Of a stretch of 55,348 nt of DNA, positions 10,251 through 17,959 are shown piece by piece. Numbering within the stretch: position 1 is the first letter of the stretch; each line of letters opens with the position of its first letter. The translations under genes were made by a program, and so were the position numbers. The stretch spans positions 1 through 55,348 of the forward strand of contig JAFIEM010000010.1 of NCBI GenBank assembly GCA_020832555.1, read 5' to 3'. The notes under the pieces are model-generated. The model did no database searches. It had not been told where the DNA came from and was given only the letters and a program-made list of their open reading frames with translations. Source of the stretch: Natronohydrobacter sp. Its GTDB lineage: Bacteria > Pseudomonadota > Alphaproteobacteria > Rhodobacterales > Rhodobacteraceae.

Positions 10251-11303
10251 ATGGTATCTGAAAACATGCTCAACCCGCGCAAACCGACCCTGATAGATAT
10301 TGCACGCGAATCCGGCGCATCCTTGGCGACGGTTTCGCGTGCTCTCGCGCAGCCCGAACTGGTCAAGGCGGACACGCTGGAACGCATTCGCACTGTCGCC
10401 AACCGGCTAGGCTATGTGCCCAATCGCAAGGCGCGCGCATTGGTGTCGGGCCGCTCGCATACGATCGGTGTCGTGGTGCCGACATTGAATTCGCCGATCT
10501 TCTCGGCCTGCCTGCAGGACATGCAGCGCAGCTTTGCCGAACAGGGCTATCAGTTGCTGATCGCCTCGCATGAATATGACATGACGAACGAAACAGCGGC
10601 CCTGACGCAGCTTCTTTCACATGGTGTGGATGGGTTGATCTTGGTTGGGGCCGCGCGACCGCCTGCGACATGGGCATTGATCGAGGGGGCCAGGATCCCG
10701 CTTGTTCAGATGTGGGAAGGACAGGCGCATCTGGACTGCGTGCGCGTGGACAATCACCGCGCGGGATATCTTGTCGCGCAGCATCTTCTGGAGCTTGGTC
10801 ATCGCGATATTGGCGTGATCTGCGGGTATCAGAAGAACAATGACCGCCAGAGCATGAGACTGGAGGGGGTGCGTGCCGCGTTTGAGCAGGCAGGCTTGTC
10901 GCTTGCGCGCGGCCAGATCAGCGAGCAACCTGTTTCCATCGGCGCGGGGCGAACCGGGTGCGCAACGCTGCTGCAACTGGTGCCACCTCTGACGGCCATT
11001 ATCGGAACAGCCGATTTGCTTGCCATCGGCGCGATGGTTGAAGCACAGGGCCGCGGCATTGCGATCCCCGCAGATCTGTCGATCGCCGGCATCGACAATG
11101 TTGACTTTGCCGCGCATCTGGCACCATCGCTGACCACTGTCGATATTCCGGCAGAGGCGATTGGCAGGGAAACGGCCGCCCTGATGCTGCGCAGGCTCTC
11201 GCAAGCCGATAATGGGACAGTCGAGGCGCTGGAATTGCCCATCAGCCTTGTCACGCGCCATTCGACCGCGCGGCGTGCACCAAAGTCCGGCACTGTCGAA
11301 TAG
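10251..11303 (+). CDS. LacI-family regulator, divergent from the HisD-like operon
   Basis: LacI/GalR-type regulator, about 350 aa: HTH KPTLIDIARESGASLATVSRALAQPELVKADTLERI, hinge NRKARALVSGRS, then the effector domain HTIGVVVPTLNSPIFSACLQDM and ASHEYDM. An upstream ATG at 10239 is in frame, but the GAGAA six bases before the ATG at 10251 favours the latter (MVSENMLNPRKPTLI). Divergent from the HisD-like/aminotransferase/SDR/zinc dehydrogenase operon with an operator-like site in between, so it probably represses that operon and responds to its substrate. The ligand is unknown. Confidence 0.87.
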   Translation: MVSENMLNPRKPTLIDIARESGASLATVSRALAQPELVKADTLERIRTVANRLGYVPNRKARALVSGRSHTIGVVVPTLNSPIFSACLQDMQRSFAEQGYQLLIASHEYDMTNETAALTQLLSHGVDGLILVGAARPPATWALIEGARIPLVQMWEGQAHLDCVRVDNHRAGYLVAQHLLELGHRDIGVICGYQKNNDRQSMRLEGVRAAFEQAGLSLARGQISEQPVSIGAGRTGCATLLQLVPPLTAIIGTADLLAIGAMVEAQGRGIAIPADLSIAGIDNVDFAAHLAPSLTTVDIPAEAIGRETAALMLRRLSQADNGTVEALELPISLVTRHSTARRAPKSGTVE

Positions 11304-11369
11304 TGCCGGCGTCGCGGTGAGAGATCACGCCCGAAGTTCCCTGAGATCAGCACAGTCTGCATTCCGTAT

Positions 11370-11394
11370 GGAACCCTCTGGACGTTTGCACGTT
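11370..11394 (+). promoter_or_regulatory. EcfG-type general stress promoter of csbD
   Basis: GGAAC at 11370-11374 and CGTT at 11391-11394, spaced by 16 bases: an exact match to the EcfG (SigT/RpoE2) consensus GGAAC-N16/17-CGTT known in alphaproteobacteria. The CGTT lies about 35 bases upstream of the csbD ATG, as expected for a short leader. Confidence 0.8.
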
Positions 11395-11428
11395 GAACAG
11401 ACAACGCAAACTGAAAAGGAGTTTCAGA

Positions 11429-11626
11429 ATGAACTGGGATGAACTTAAAGGCAAATGGACCCAGATGACCGGCTCGATGAAGGCCAAATGGGGCAAGCTG
11501 ACCGATGATGACCTGAAGGAAGCCGAAGGCAATCGCGACATCCTGATCGGCAAGATTCAGGAGAAGTATGGCGTCGCCAAGGAAGAGGCCGAGAAGCAGG
11601 TCAATGACTGGATGGAAAAGGCCTGA
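11429..11626 (+). CDS. CsbD-family stress protein
   Basis: Small hydrophilic CsbD-like protein, 65 aa, beginning MNWDELKGKWTQMTG with the family pattern of WxxxKGKWxQxxGxxKxxWGKLTDDD and ending in a Lys/Glu-rich helix. CsbD proteins accumulate in general stress in many bacteria; their molecular role is unknown. The start is set by a perfect AAAGGAG eight bases upstream of ATG 11429; the longer frame from 11393 lies in the leader. It is preceded by an exact EcfG-type promoter and followed by a strong terminator at 11653-11678, so it can be a single-gene stress transcript. Confidence 0.9.
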   Translation: MNWDELKGKWTQMTGSMKAKWGKLTDDDLKEAEGNRDILIGKIQEKYGVAKEEAEKQVNDWMEKA

Positions 11627-11652
11627 TCCAGCCCCACGTTTCACACTCAGTT

Positions 11653-11678
11653 GCGGCACCGTCACGGTGCCGCTTTTT
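11653..11678 (+). terminator. Rho-independent terminator after csbD
   Basis: Perfect 9-bp stem GCGGCACCG / CGGTGCCGC with a 3-base loop followed by TTTTT. It ends the csbD message but lies only 12 bases before the ATG of the next gene, so read-through could still express the DUF883 gene at a lower level. Confidence 0.85.
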
Positions 11679-11689
11679 CCGGAGGTACC

Positions 11690-12049
11690 ATGGCACGTCA
11701 ACCATTGAAGAAAGTCACCGATAACGACACGTCCGATGTTGAAGACGCAGCTAGCTCTAGCCTGTCCGACATGTTGGAGCATCTTGAAAAGCTGCGCTCG
11801 GAACTGTCGGATCTGTCCGGACGGGTTGCAGAGCTTGGAGAAGAAAACCTGCGCGCGGGCAAGGAAACCCTGCGCAAGGAAGGCGACCGCGCCATGCGAA
11901 ACGCAAGTCGCGTCATGAACAATGTGGCAGACCAGTCCGAAGACGTGATTGCGCAGGCTGACCGGTTCTCGCGCGAACGTCCGGCCCTTGCTATGGGTCT
12001 GGCGGCGCCGGCAGGGTTCTTGCGCGCGCTGACCGGCGGGCGGCGCTGA
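11690..12049 (+). CDS. DUF883 (YqjD/ElaB-like) membrane-anchored protein
   Basis: 119-aa protein with a long amphipathic helical region (residues about 25-90, rich in Glu, Lys and Arg; SDMLEHLEKLRSELSDLSGRV) and a C-terminal segment RERPALAMGLAAPAGFLRAL that corresponds to the membrane anchor and GxxxG region of the ElaB/YqjD family. In E. coli such proteins bind ribosomes and sit in the inner membrane in stationary phase. GGAGG precedes the ATG. It shares one base with the next gene (TGATG), which encodes a YqjE-like protein, the same order as E. coli yqjD-yqjE. The family call is fairly safe; the function here is inferred. Confidence 0.75.
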   Translation: MARQPLKKVTDNDTSDVEDAASSSLSDMLEHLEKLRSELSDLSGRVAELGEENLRAGKETLRKEGDRAMRNASRVMNNVADQSEDVIAQADRFSRERPALAMGLAAPAGFLRALTGGRR

Positions 12050-12423
12050 TGCAGCGGTATGTAACACACATCCCGCGTCGCGCGCAATGGAGCGCGCGAC
12101 GCACTGGACGTTTTTTCCTCGGTATCACGCTGCTGACCGTCAGTCTGGGTTTTCTGACTGCGGCGGTCTGGGCATTTCTGGCAGCGGAGTTTTCACCGAT
12201 TCTTGCCTCGCTGGCGTGCAGCGGGATTTTCCTTGTTGCGGCGGTGGGGTTTTTCCTGTTGGCAGGCGCGGAGAAGCGGCCTGACATTCCGCCTTTTGAG
12301 GACGCCCTGAAGGCCGAGTTTCAAGGCCGACATACCCCGGCACCGGGCGAGAGACCGCCCTTGCTGGATGCGTTTCTGGCAGGTTTCGAGGCTTATAACC
12401 GATTGCAAAAGAAACGTGATTGA
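12049..12423 (+). CDS. Phage-holin-superfamily/YqjE-like membrane protein
   Basis: 124-aa inner-membrane protein with two hydrophobic segments (about residues 22-46, FFLGITLLTVSLGFLTAAVWAF, and 51-73, SPILASLACSGIFLVAAVGFFLL) and a hydrophilic C-terminal tail ending NRLQKKRD. Topology and position directly after the DUF883 gene, sharing one base with its stop, match YqjE/DUF1469. The family is assigned from context and topology rather than a strong motif. It belongs to the stress gene block. Confidence 0.65.
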   Translation: MQRYVTHIPRRAQWSARRTGRFFLGITLLTVSLGFLTAAVWAFLAAEFSPILASLACSGIFLVAAVGFFLLAGAEKRPDIPPFEDALKAEFQGRHTPAPGERPPLLDAFLAGFEAYNRLQKKRD

Positions 12424-12443
12424 ATTCAAATTTCAGGTGAAGC

Positions 12444-13727
12444 ATGGCGAAGGCTGACTCCACTTTTCTCTTTCGCTTGCGGCAACTTGCATCGCAGATC
12501 TGGATCACGGTTTCGGCGTTCTCTCTGCTGTCTGTGCTGACAGCGCTTTGCGCGATTGCGCTGGGTCCACTCATCCCGGAAGACCTGGCGTTCCAGCTTG
12601 GGGCGGATGCGGTCGAAACCGTGCTGAAGATCGTCGCGACCTCCATGCTGACGGTTGCGACTTTCTCGCTCGGGATCATGGCCAATGCGATCAGCGGAGC
12701 GGCCGATGGCGCGACACCACGCGCGAGCGCCCTGATGCTGGAAGATCGCGTCTCGCAGACCGCGCTGGCGACTTTCCTCGGGGCTTTTGTCTTTGCGCTG
12801 GTCGGGATCATCGCACTGCAAGTGGGTGTCTACGGCAATGGCGGGCGCATCATTCTGCTCGGGATGACCATTCTGGTGATCGTCCTGATCTACACGGCCT
12901 TCATCCGCTGGGTGAACCGGCTGCGCACCTTTGGCCGTATTCCCGACACGCTTGAACAGATCGAGAAAGCGGCTTCAGACGCGCTTGAACGGCGGCTGGA
13001 ATTGCCTTTCCTCGGCTGTCATATGCTTGACGAAGTGCCTGACACGGCGCGGGCGCATCCAATCTTTGCGGCGAACACCGGCTTCGTGCAGCATATTGAT
13101 GTGACAGAGCTGCAATGTGTTGCGGAGAAACATGATCTCCGGCTCTATATCCAGCGCGGACCGGGTCGGTTTACAAGCAAGGCCCGACCGCTGGCCTATG
13201 CCGATAAACCGCTTGAGGCCGAGACGGTCGAAGCAATCACCTGCTGCTTCACGGTTGGCGCGATGCGCACCTTTCGTCAGGATCCTCAGTTTGGCATGAT
13301 CGTTCTCGCGGAAACCGCCTCGCGCGCGCTTTCGCCTGCAGTGAATGATCCCGGCACGGCGATTGACGTGCTGCGCCGTGCCTTGCGGGTGCTTTCGGCA
13401 TGGGATGCACCGGTCACGGTAAGGCCAAGGCAGGACCGGCTCTGGATGCCGCCGGTCGGGGCCGACGCTATGCTTCAGGATCTTCTGCGTCCGATCGCAC
13501 GGGATGGCGCGGCACTGGTCGAGGTGCATCATGTGTTGCAGTCTCTATTGCGCGACCTGACGGAAATCTCGCCTGCGATCTGGGGGCATGCCGCGCTGGC
13601 TGAGAGCAAAGAGGCGCTGGCGCGCGCCGAGGCTGCGCTCATGCTGGATGCCGACAAGCAGGAACTGCGCGCGCAGCAGGCCCGGATCACGTCTGCATCC
13701 CTGGTCCCGTCCAAGGTTTTCATGTAG
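12444..13727 (+). CDS. DUF2254 predicted membrane protein
   Basis: 427-aa protein with four N-terminal transmembrane segments (roughly residues 15-40, 60-80, 105-130 and 135-155) followed by a large soluble domain. The stretches ATSMLTVATFSLGIMANAISGAADGATPRA and SRALSPAVNDPGTAIDVLRRALR are typical of the DUF2254 family, whose function is unknown. It follows the YqjE-like gene by 20 bp on the same strand, with an AGGTGA ribosome site, so it may belong to the same transcript. It ends 13 bp before the convergent AI-2E transporter gene. Confidence 0.78.
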   Translation: MAKADSTFLFRLRQLASQIWITVSAFSLLSVLTALCAIALGPLIPEDLAFQLGADAVETVLKIVATSMLTVATFSLGIMANAISGAADGATPRASALMLEDRVSQTALATFLGAFVFALVGIIALQVGVYGNGGRIILLGMTILVIVLIYTAFIRWVNRLRTFGRIPDTLEQIEKAASDALERRLELPFLGCHMLDEVPDTARAHPIFAANTGFVQHIDVTELQCVAEKHDLRLYIQRGPGRFTSKARPLAYADKPLEAETVEAITCCFTVGAMRTFRQDPQFGMIVLAETASRALSPAVNDPGTAIDVLRRALRVLSAWDAPVTVRPRQDRLWMPPVGADAMLQDLLRPIARDGAALVEVHHVLQSLLRDLTEISPAIWGHAALAESKEALARAEAALMLDADKQELRAQQARITSASLVPSKVFM

Positions 13728-13740
13728 CGGGCCGCGGGCC

Positions 13741-14871
13741 TCAATCTGCCGAAAGAAAATGCGCCACGCGGTGCAATGGGCGTATCTGTTCGGCGATGAC
13801 GCGCAAGGCCACAAGCATCGGCACCGCAATCAACATCCCCATGAACCCCCACATCCAGGCCCAGAAGGCCACAGACAAAAACACCGGGACAGGGTTCATG
13901 CGCAGGCGCTGCGCCAAAAGGCTTGGTGTGACAAGCTGCCCCTCGACCGTGGTGAGCGCAAAATAAGTTGCGCCGACGGCCAGAATCGGCCCGAGTGTGT
14001 CGAACCACAACAGCGCGACGATACTGGCAAGCGTAACGCCCATTACTGCACCCAGATAGGGAATGAAATTCAGCAGGAAGGCCAGCATTCCGAAGAGAAG
14101 CGGGACAGGCATGCCAAGTGCAAACATTGCCAGGCCAACACAAATCCCCAGTCCGGCATTGATCAGCGTGATCGTGCCCAGATAGCCGCAGAGCTTGTCT
14201 TCGGTCTCTCGCAACGTCGCCAATGCCGCGCGCTTGGTTGCGATGGTCGAGAAAGACTGAATGATCTTGCGATAGATGATCCGGCTTGAGGAAAGCAGAA
14301 AAAACAACAGCACCAGCGCAAAGATCAGTTGTGCCACCATGGCCGGGGCCTCGGCGAGATAGAGCAGCACATCGCCTGCATTGTCCATCAGGAAGGTCAC
14401 TTCCGGCGGCGGTTCGCTGCCATTTTCCCCCTCCCCTTCCGGAAGCGGCGGTCGAAGGCTGGGAATGTCGCTCTGATCGCCCGGCCCAAGGCTTTGTGCC
14501 ATGGCCGTTACGGCATCGCGAACCGCAGAGAGCCGTGTGGAAATCTGCGCCACGATATCGGGCAGATTGGCCGTAACCTGTCGCACGGGCCCGGCAAGCA
14601 TTCCGACGATTGCGCCAAGACCGATCAGCAAACCAACCACCAGTCCGCCTGCGACAAGCTGACCATTCAGCCCAAATCGTTGGAGCCGACGGTGCACTGG
14701 CATCAACACGAAGAACAGCAGAAGCGCGAAAAAGACCGGCATCAGGAAGGAGCGCGCCTGTTGCACTGCAGCAACCAGCAAAATGACGAAAATCCCCACC
14801 AGCACAGCATTTGATGCCGTCGCGATCTGGTTTCCAGGCGGCGCTTGTCTGCTTCCGGGGTGGAGTGACAT
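13741..14871 (-). CDS. AI-2E family transporter (PF01594)
   Basis: 376-aa polytopic inner-membrane protein with paired N-terminal membrane segments (AVLVGIFVILLVAAVQQA, FALLLFFVLMPV), a central soluble insertion containing a Pro/Glu-rich stretch, and the conserved C-terminal region with GMLAFLLNFIPYLGAVMG and TPSLLAQRLRMNPVPVFLSV. Family members include TqsA and sodium/proton antiporters; the substrate cannot be assigned. The start at 14871 (MSLHPGSRQ) has GGAG upstream; the longer frame to 14964 would run through the promoter region. Divergent from the cardiolipin synthase-like gene, with overlapping stress-type promoters. Confidence 0.85.
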   Translation of the reverse strand: MSLHPGSRQAPPGNQIATASNAVLVGIFVILLVAAVQQARSFLMPVFFALLLFFVLMPVHRRLQRFGLNGQLVAGGLVVGLLIGLGAIVGMLAGPVRQVTANLPDIVAQISTRLSAVRDAVTAMAQSLGPGDQSDIPSLRPPLPEGEGENGSEPPPEVTFLMDNAGDVLLYLAEAPAMVAQLIFALVLLFFLLSSSRIIYRKIIQSFSTIATKRAALATLRETEDKLCGYLGTITLINAGLGICVGLAMFALGMPVPLLFGMLAFLLNFIPYLGAVMGVTLASIVALLWFDTLGPILAVGATYFALTTVEGQLVTPSLLAQRLRMNPVPVFLSVAFWAWMWGFMGMLIAVPMLVALRVIAEQIRPLHRVAHFLSAD

Positions 14872-14910
14872 CGGTTTTCTGATCTCCGGGTCGCATGGCT
14901 TTCGCAGATC

Positions 14911-14935
14911 AACCCTTGGTGAAGTAAAGGGTTCC
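14911..14935 (-). promoter_or_regulatory. Possible EcfG-type promoter of the AI-2E gene
   Basis: On the minus strand, GGAAC (14935-14931) and GGTT (14914-14911) are spaced by 16 bases: a perfect -35 and correct spacing but one mismatch in the -10 (GGTT for CGTT). It lies about 40 bases upstream of the AI-2E ATG and is back-to-back with the exact plus-strand promoter at 14948. Confidence 0.45.
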
Positions 14936-14947
14936 CTGTTCTTTTGG

Positions 14948-14972
14948 GGAACCCAAGGGCGCACCGAACGTT
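14948..14972 (+). promoter_or_regulatory. EcfG-type general stress promoter of the PLD gene
   Basis: GGAAC at 14948-14952 and CGTT at 14969-14972, spaced by exactly 16 bases. The -10 lies about 33 bases upstream of the chosen ATG at 15006. Confidence 0.75.
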
Positions 14973-15005
14973 CTGACCTTTGTCTGACTACTGGAGATGC
15001 TTCTC

Positions 15006-16298
15006 ATGCATATCCTGCCCCATCGTGTTCGGCGCAAGCTGCGGGCCGTCGCGGCAGCGGTGCTGGGACTGGTTCTGTTCTGGTTCCTGCTTATCGCTCT
15101 CCTGCCTTATCGGCGCGAATTGCGCGATGCGCTGCCTGCCGGAGCCCCACCGGGCAATCCGCAATTTTCCCGTGATATGGCCGGGCTGTATGGCAGTCCG
15201 CTTGTCCCCGGCAACCAGATCGACACTTTGCTGAACGGAGATGAGATTTTCGCCGCGATGCTGCATGAAATCAGCACAGCCGAACGCTCGGTGACGTTTG
15301 AAACCTATATCTATTGGAGTGGCGAGATTGCAGATCGGTTCTGCGATGCGCTGATCGCGCGCGCGCAGGCCGGGGTTCGGGTCAAGGTCCTGATCGACTG
15401 GATTGGCGGCTTGCCAATGGCCGATGATCTGCTGGACCGGATGCATGAAGGCGGGGTCGAGTTGCGCATGTTCCGCCCCATGCGCCCCCGCACGCTTAGC
15501 CGTCTGAACAACCGGACCCATCGCAAGATACTTGTGATTGATGGTCAGACCGGCTTTATCGGCGGGGTTGGCATTGCCGATCAGTGGCGTGGACAGGCGC
15601 GCGACCCGTCGGAATGGCGCGACACGCATTACCGGGTGCGGGGGCCAGTCGTGGCGCTGATGCAGAATGCATTCGCCCACAACTGGGTCGAGGCCAGTGG
15701 AGAAGTGTTGCGCGGTCCCGATTTCTTTCCGCAACTGGAGCATGCGGGATCGGTGCCGGTACAAATGATCAAGAGCAACACCGGCAGTCGCAACGAGATC
15801 CATCTGATGCTGATGACGGCGCTGGCTTCGGCGCAGCAGCATATCCGCATCTCGACACCCTATTTCGTACCTGACAAGGTCGCCGTCGCCCAACTTCTCG
15901 CGGCGCGCGAACGTGGGGTGGAGGTCGATCTGCTGCTTGCAGGCGCCCATACAGACAGTTGGCTGGTGCGCCGGGTGTCGCGCCTGCCGTGGCGCAGGCT
16001 GCTTGATGCCGGGGTGCGCATTCATGAATACGCGCCGACCTTTCTGCATGCCAAGCTGGTTCTGATCGACGAGGACTGGGCGTCGATCGGATCTGCCAAT
16101 TTCGACGAGCGGTCGTTTCGATTGAACGATGAGGCCAACCTGAATGTCCATGACCGCGCCTTTGTCCGCCAGCAAATCCGGATCTTCGAAGGCGATATGG
16201 CCCGCGCGCGACAGGTCACATCCTCTGATCTTGACCGCATGAGCTGGCTTGATCACGCGCAAAACATGATCCTCGGCGTACTACGCCCCCATCTCTGA
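15006..16298 (+). CDS. Cardiolipin synthase / phospholipase D family protein
   Basis: 430-aa membrane-associated phosphatidyltransferase. One N-terminal transmembrane segment (AVLGLVLFWFLLIALLPY) is followed by two HKD motifs: HRKILVIDGQTGFIGG (about residues 168-183) and HAKLVLIDEDWASIGSANFDERS (about 335-357). The two-motif architecture, the N-terminal helix and the length fit ClsB-like cardiolipin synthases, which join phospholipids to make cardiolipin. ATG 15006 has CTGGAG at ideal spacing (nine bases); the ATG at 14997 overlaps that site. An exact EcfG-type promoter suggests stress-induced membrane remodelling. Confidence 0.84.
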   Translation: MHILPHRVRRKLRAVAAAVLGLVLFWFLLIALLPYRRELRDALPAGAPPGNPQFSRDMAGLYGSPLVPGNQIDTLLNGDEIFAAMLHEISTAERSVTFETYIYWSGEIADRFCDALIARAQAGVRVKVLIDWIGGLPMADDLLDRMHEGGVELRMFRPMRPRTLSRLNNRTHRKILVIDGQTGFIGGVGIADQWRGQARDPSEWRDTHYRVRGPVVALMQNAFAHNWVEASGEVLRGPDFFPQLEHAGSVPVQMIKSNTGSRNEIHLMLMTALASAQQHIRISTPYFVPDKVAVAQLLAARERGVEVDLLLAGAHTDSWLVRRVSRLPWRRLLDAGVRIHEYAPTFLHAKLVLIDEDWASIGSANFDERSFRLNDEANLNVHDRAFVRQQIRIFEGDMARARQVTSSDLDRMSWLDHAQNMILGVLRPHL

Positions 16299-16318
16299 GC
16301 GCGTCCTTGCAGGAAAAG

Positions 16319-16344
16319 GGAACCCTACCGCAGGGGTTTGCGTT
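16319..16344 (+). promoter_or_regulatory. EcfG-type general stress promoter
   Basis: GGAAC at 16319-16323 and CGTT at 16341-16344, spaced by 17 bases, after the PLD stop and before the small membrane protein gene. The roughly 60-base leader holds nested inverted repeats: CCTTGA (16349-16354) with TCAAGG (16390-16395), and inside it ATGGCCC (16361-16367) with GGGCCAT (16376-16382), just upstream of the ribosome site. Confidence 0.7.
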
Positions 16345-16407
16345 GACTCCTTGAAAGAGTATGGCCCGCTCCCTTGGGCCATGTGCATATCAAGGAAAGG
16401 AGAGGAC

Positions 16408-16701
16408 ATGAGCGCCCCCGACACCAACACCACCAAACAGGCCAAACGCCATAAACCTTCGCTGCTGGGAATCAGCTTTGCTGTGATTGTGGCGGGGCTA
16501 TTGCTGATCTGGATGTTGACGCGTGTTCTGGTGACAGGCGAAGATACCGCTGATCAGTCCGCGCCGACCCTGATCGAGGACACGGCACCTGCTGCGCAGG
16601 TTGACGATACGATTGGTCTTCCCGCCGAGGGAACAGGCACGGATCTGGGCACTGATGGACCGCCCGTCGTGATCGAGGAACAGCCCGCCCCGGCTGACTG
16701 A
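16408..16701 (+). CDS. Small single-pass membrane protein, unknown function
   Basis: 97 aa. A basic N-terminal tail (residues 1-20, TTKQAKRHKPS) is followed by one transmembrane helix (about 21-43, LLGISFAVIVAGLLLIWMLTRVLV), then an acidic, Pro/Thr/Gly-rich low-complexity tail (TGEDTADQSAPTLIEDTAPA...) that should face the periplasm. The start is set by GGAAAGGAGAGG before ATG 16408. It has its own exact EcfG-type promoter and a terminator at 16725-16750, so it is probably a single-gene stress-induced unit. I do not recognise the family. Confidence 0.72.
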   Translation: MSAPDTNTTKQAKRHKPSLLGISFAVIVAGLLLIWMLTRVLVTGEDTADQSAPTLIEDTAPAAQVDDTIGLPAEGTGTDLGTDGPPVVIEEQPAPAD

Positions 16702-16724
16702 GTCAATTTTCCGCAACAGTCGCA

Positions 16725-16750
16725 GGCCCTGCCCTAGATGTGGCAGGGTC
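16725..16750 (+). terminator. Terminator after the small membrane protein gene
   Basis: Stem CCCTGCC / GGCAGGG extended by one G-U and one G-C pair, 8-base loop, then TTTG. It lies between the plus-strand small gene and the convergent LysR gene. Confidence 0.55.
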
Positions 16751-16756
16751 TTTGCC

Positions 16757-17737
16757 CTATTTCGTCTTGCTATCTTGATTACTGCTCCGAGTCGTATCGG
16801 TTGATCCGCCTCCTGTCTGACGCGCTGTCGTCGCGAACTCCATTCCATCCACATCGCGCAGAAAGGCTTCGAAGAAATCACTGAAGGTCGCGACCAGAGG
16901 TGGCAGCGTGTCATAGGATGGATAGTGCAGCGACAACCAAAGTTGCGGCAATTGCCAGTCTGGCAGCACGATCTCGACCTCATTCCGGTCCAGACCCGGC
17001 TGGACGATGAACTGCGGCAGAACAGCGATACCTGTGCCCGCAGTCACCAGTGAAAACAGGAAATCGCCGTTATTCGATGCGATGCTGCGCCCTGCCACGA
17101 CGTTGCGCCGAACGGCCCCTTTGCTAAAGCGCCAGGTTTCTGTTTCGCCTTGGTGCGCATAAGCAAGGCAAAGTGCCGGGTCGAGGTCGTCGGGTGTTGC
17201 GGGTCTTGTGATAGTGTCGAGAAGGCGGGGCGCAGCGACGGCGAAGCGCGGGATGCCACATAGTTTGCGCCAAATGGTGGATTTGTCCTTGGGTGGCTCG
17301 GAAATCCGAATGGCAAGATCGAATTCGCCTGTCATCACATCCAGCAATGCATCACTGAAGCTGAGTTGCAACGCGATCATCGGATAGGCTGACCGGAAGC
17401 CAGCGATCAGGTGCGGCATGATCGACAATCCGAAAGACAATGGCACGCTGATCCGCAACCGACCGCGATGCGGATGCGTCGCGCGTTCAAGTTCTTCCGT
17501 CACGCGGTCGAACTCTTCTATAACTGTGCGGTAACGCGCAGCGACCAGCGCCCCGTGAGAGGTCAATGACACCTGCCGCGTCGTGCGCACCAAAAGCTGC
17601 TGACCCAGATCGCGTTCAAGTTGCGCAATGGTCCGGGTGACAGTGGCGGGGGTCATGTGCAATGCACGCGCGGCCATCGAGAAGCTGCGTTGAGCAGCGA
17701 CTTCAAGGAAAACCCGGATCGGTTTGAGGTCCTGCAT
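16757..17737 (-). CDS. LysR-family regulator adjacent to pirin genes
   Basis: 326-aa LysR-type regulator: N-terminal winged HTH (residues about 1-60; IRVFLEVAAQRSFSMAARALHMTPATVTRTIAQLERDLG) and an effector-binding domain beginning RLRISVPLSFGLSIMPHLIAGFRSAYP. It is of the CrgA/DsdC-like subgroup often beside pirins. The C-terminal tail (GGSTDTTRSSNQDSKTK) is unusually Ser/Thr-rich and likely disordered. It is divergent from the pirin gene at 17960; the 222-bp gap begins with an AT-rich region containing AACAGT and AACTG repeats that may be its binding site. The ligand is unknown. Confidence 0.86.
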   Translation of the reverse strand: MQDLKPIRVFLEVAAQRSFSMAARALHMTPATVTRTIAQLERDLGQQLLVRTTRQVSLTSHGALVAARYRTVIEEFDRVTEELERATHPHRGRLRISVPLSFGLSIMPHLIAGFRSAYPMIALQLSFSDALLDVMTGEFDLAIRISEPPKDKSTIWRKLCGIPRFAVAAPRLLDTITRPATPDDLDPALCLAYAHQGETETWRFSKGAVRRNVVAGRSIASNNGDFLFSLVTAGTGIAVLPQFIVQPGLDRNEVEIVLPDWQLPQLWLSLHYPSYDTLPPLVATFSDFFEAFLRDVDGMEFATTARQTGGGSTDTTRSSNQDSKTK

Positions 17738-17910
17738 GTCATATTATTCCGTTTTGGATAACAGTCTATTAAATATAACTGCTATTTTAAATAATTATAG
17801 AACTACCTATCTTCAGGCCATCCAATTTTCACCGATCAGGGCACTGGGCCACCTGCCGTGACAACCCCTGACCCGAGAGCGCGCATGTTGCCCACCCGAT
17901 CGAAACCCTT

Positions 17911-17938
17911 GCGATGACGCGATTTATCGCGTCATCGC
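17911..17938 (+). promoter_or_regulatory. Leader hairpin before the first pirin gene
   Basis: A perfect 12-bp inverted repeat GCGATGACGCGA / TCGCGTCATCGC with a TTTA tetraloop ends 22 bases before the pirin ATG, just before its AAAGGAGGG ribosome site. No T-run follows, so it is more likely a leader structure or mRNA stabiliser than a terminator, though it could also be a protein-binding palindrome. Confidence 0.55.
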
Positions 17939-17959
17939 AGCAAGAAAGGAGGGATCGCC

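Noticed and set aside
14988-16262. Long minus-strand ORF opposite the PLD gene
   Set aside because: Shadow ORF caused by high GC; the plus strand has HKD motifs and a good ribosome site. The same reasoning removes 3589-4794, 8457-9509, 35896-37998 and 50765-52144.
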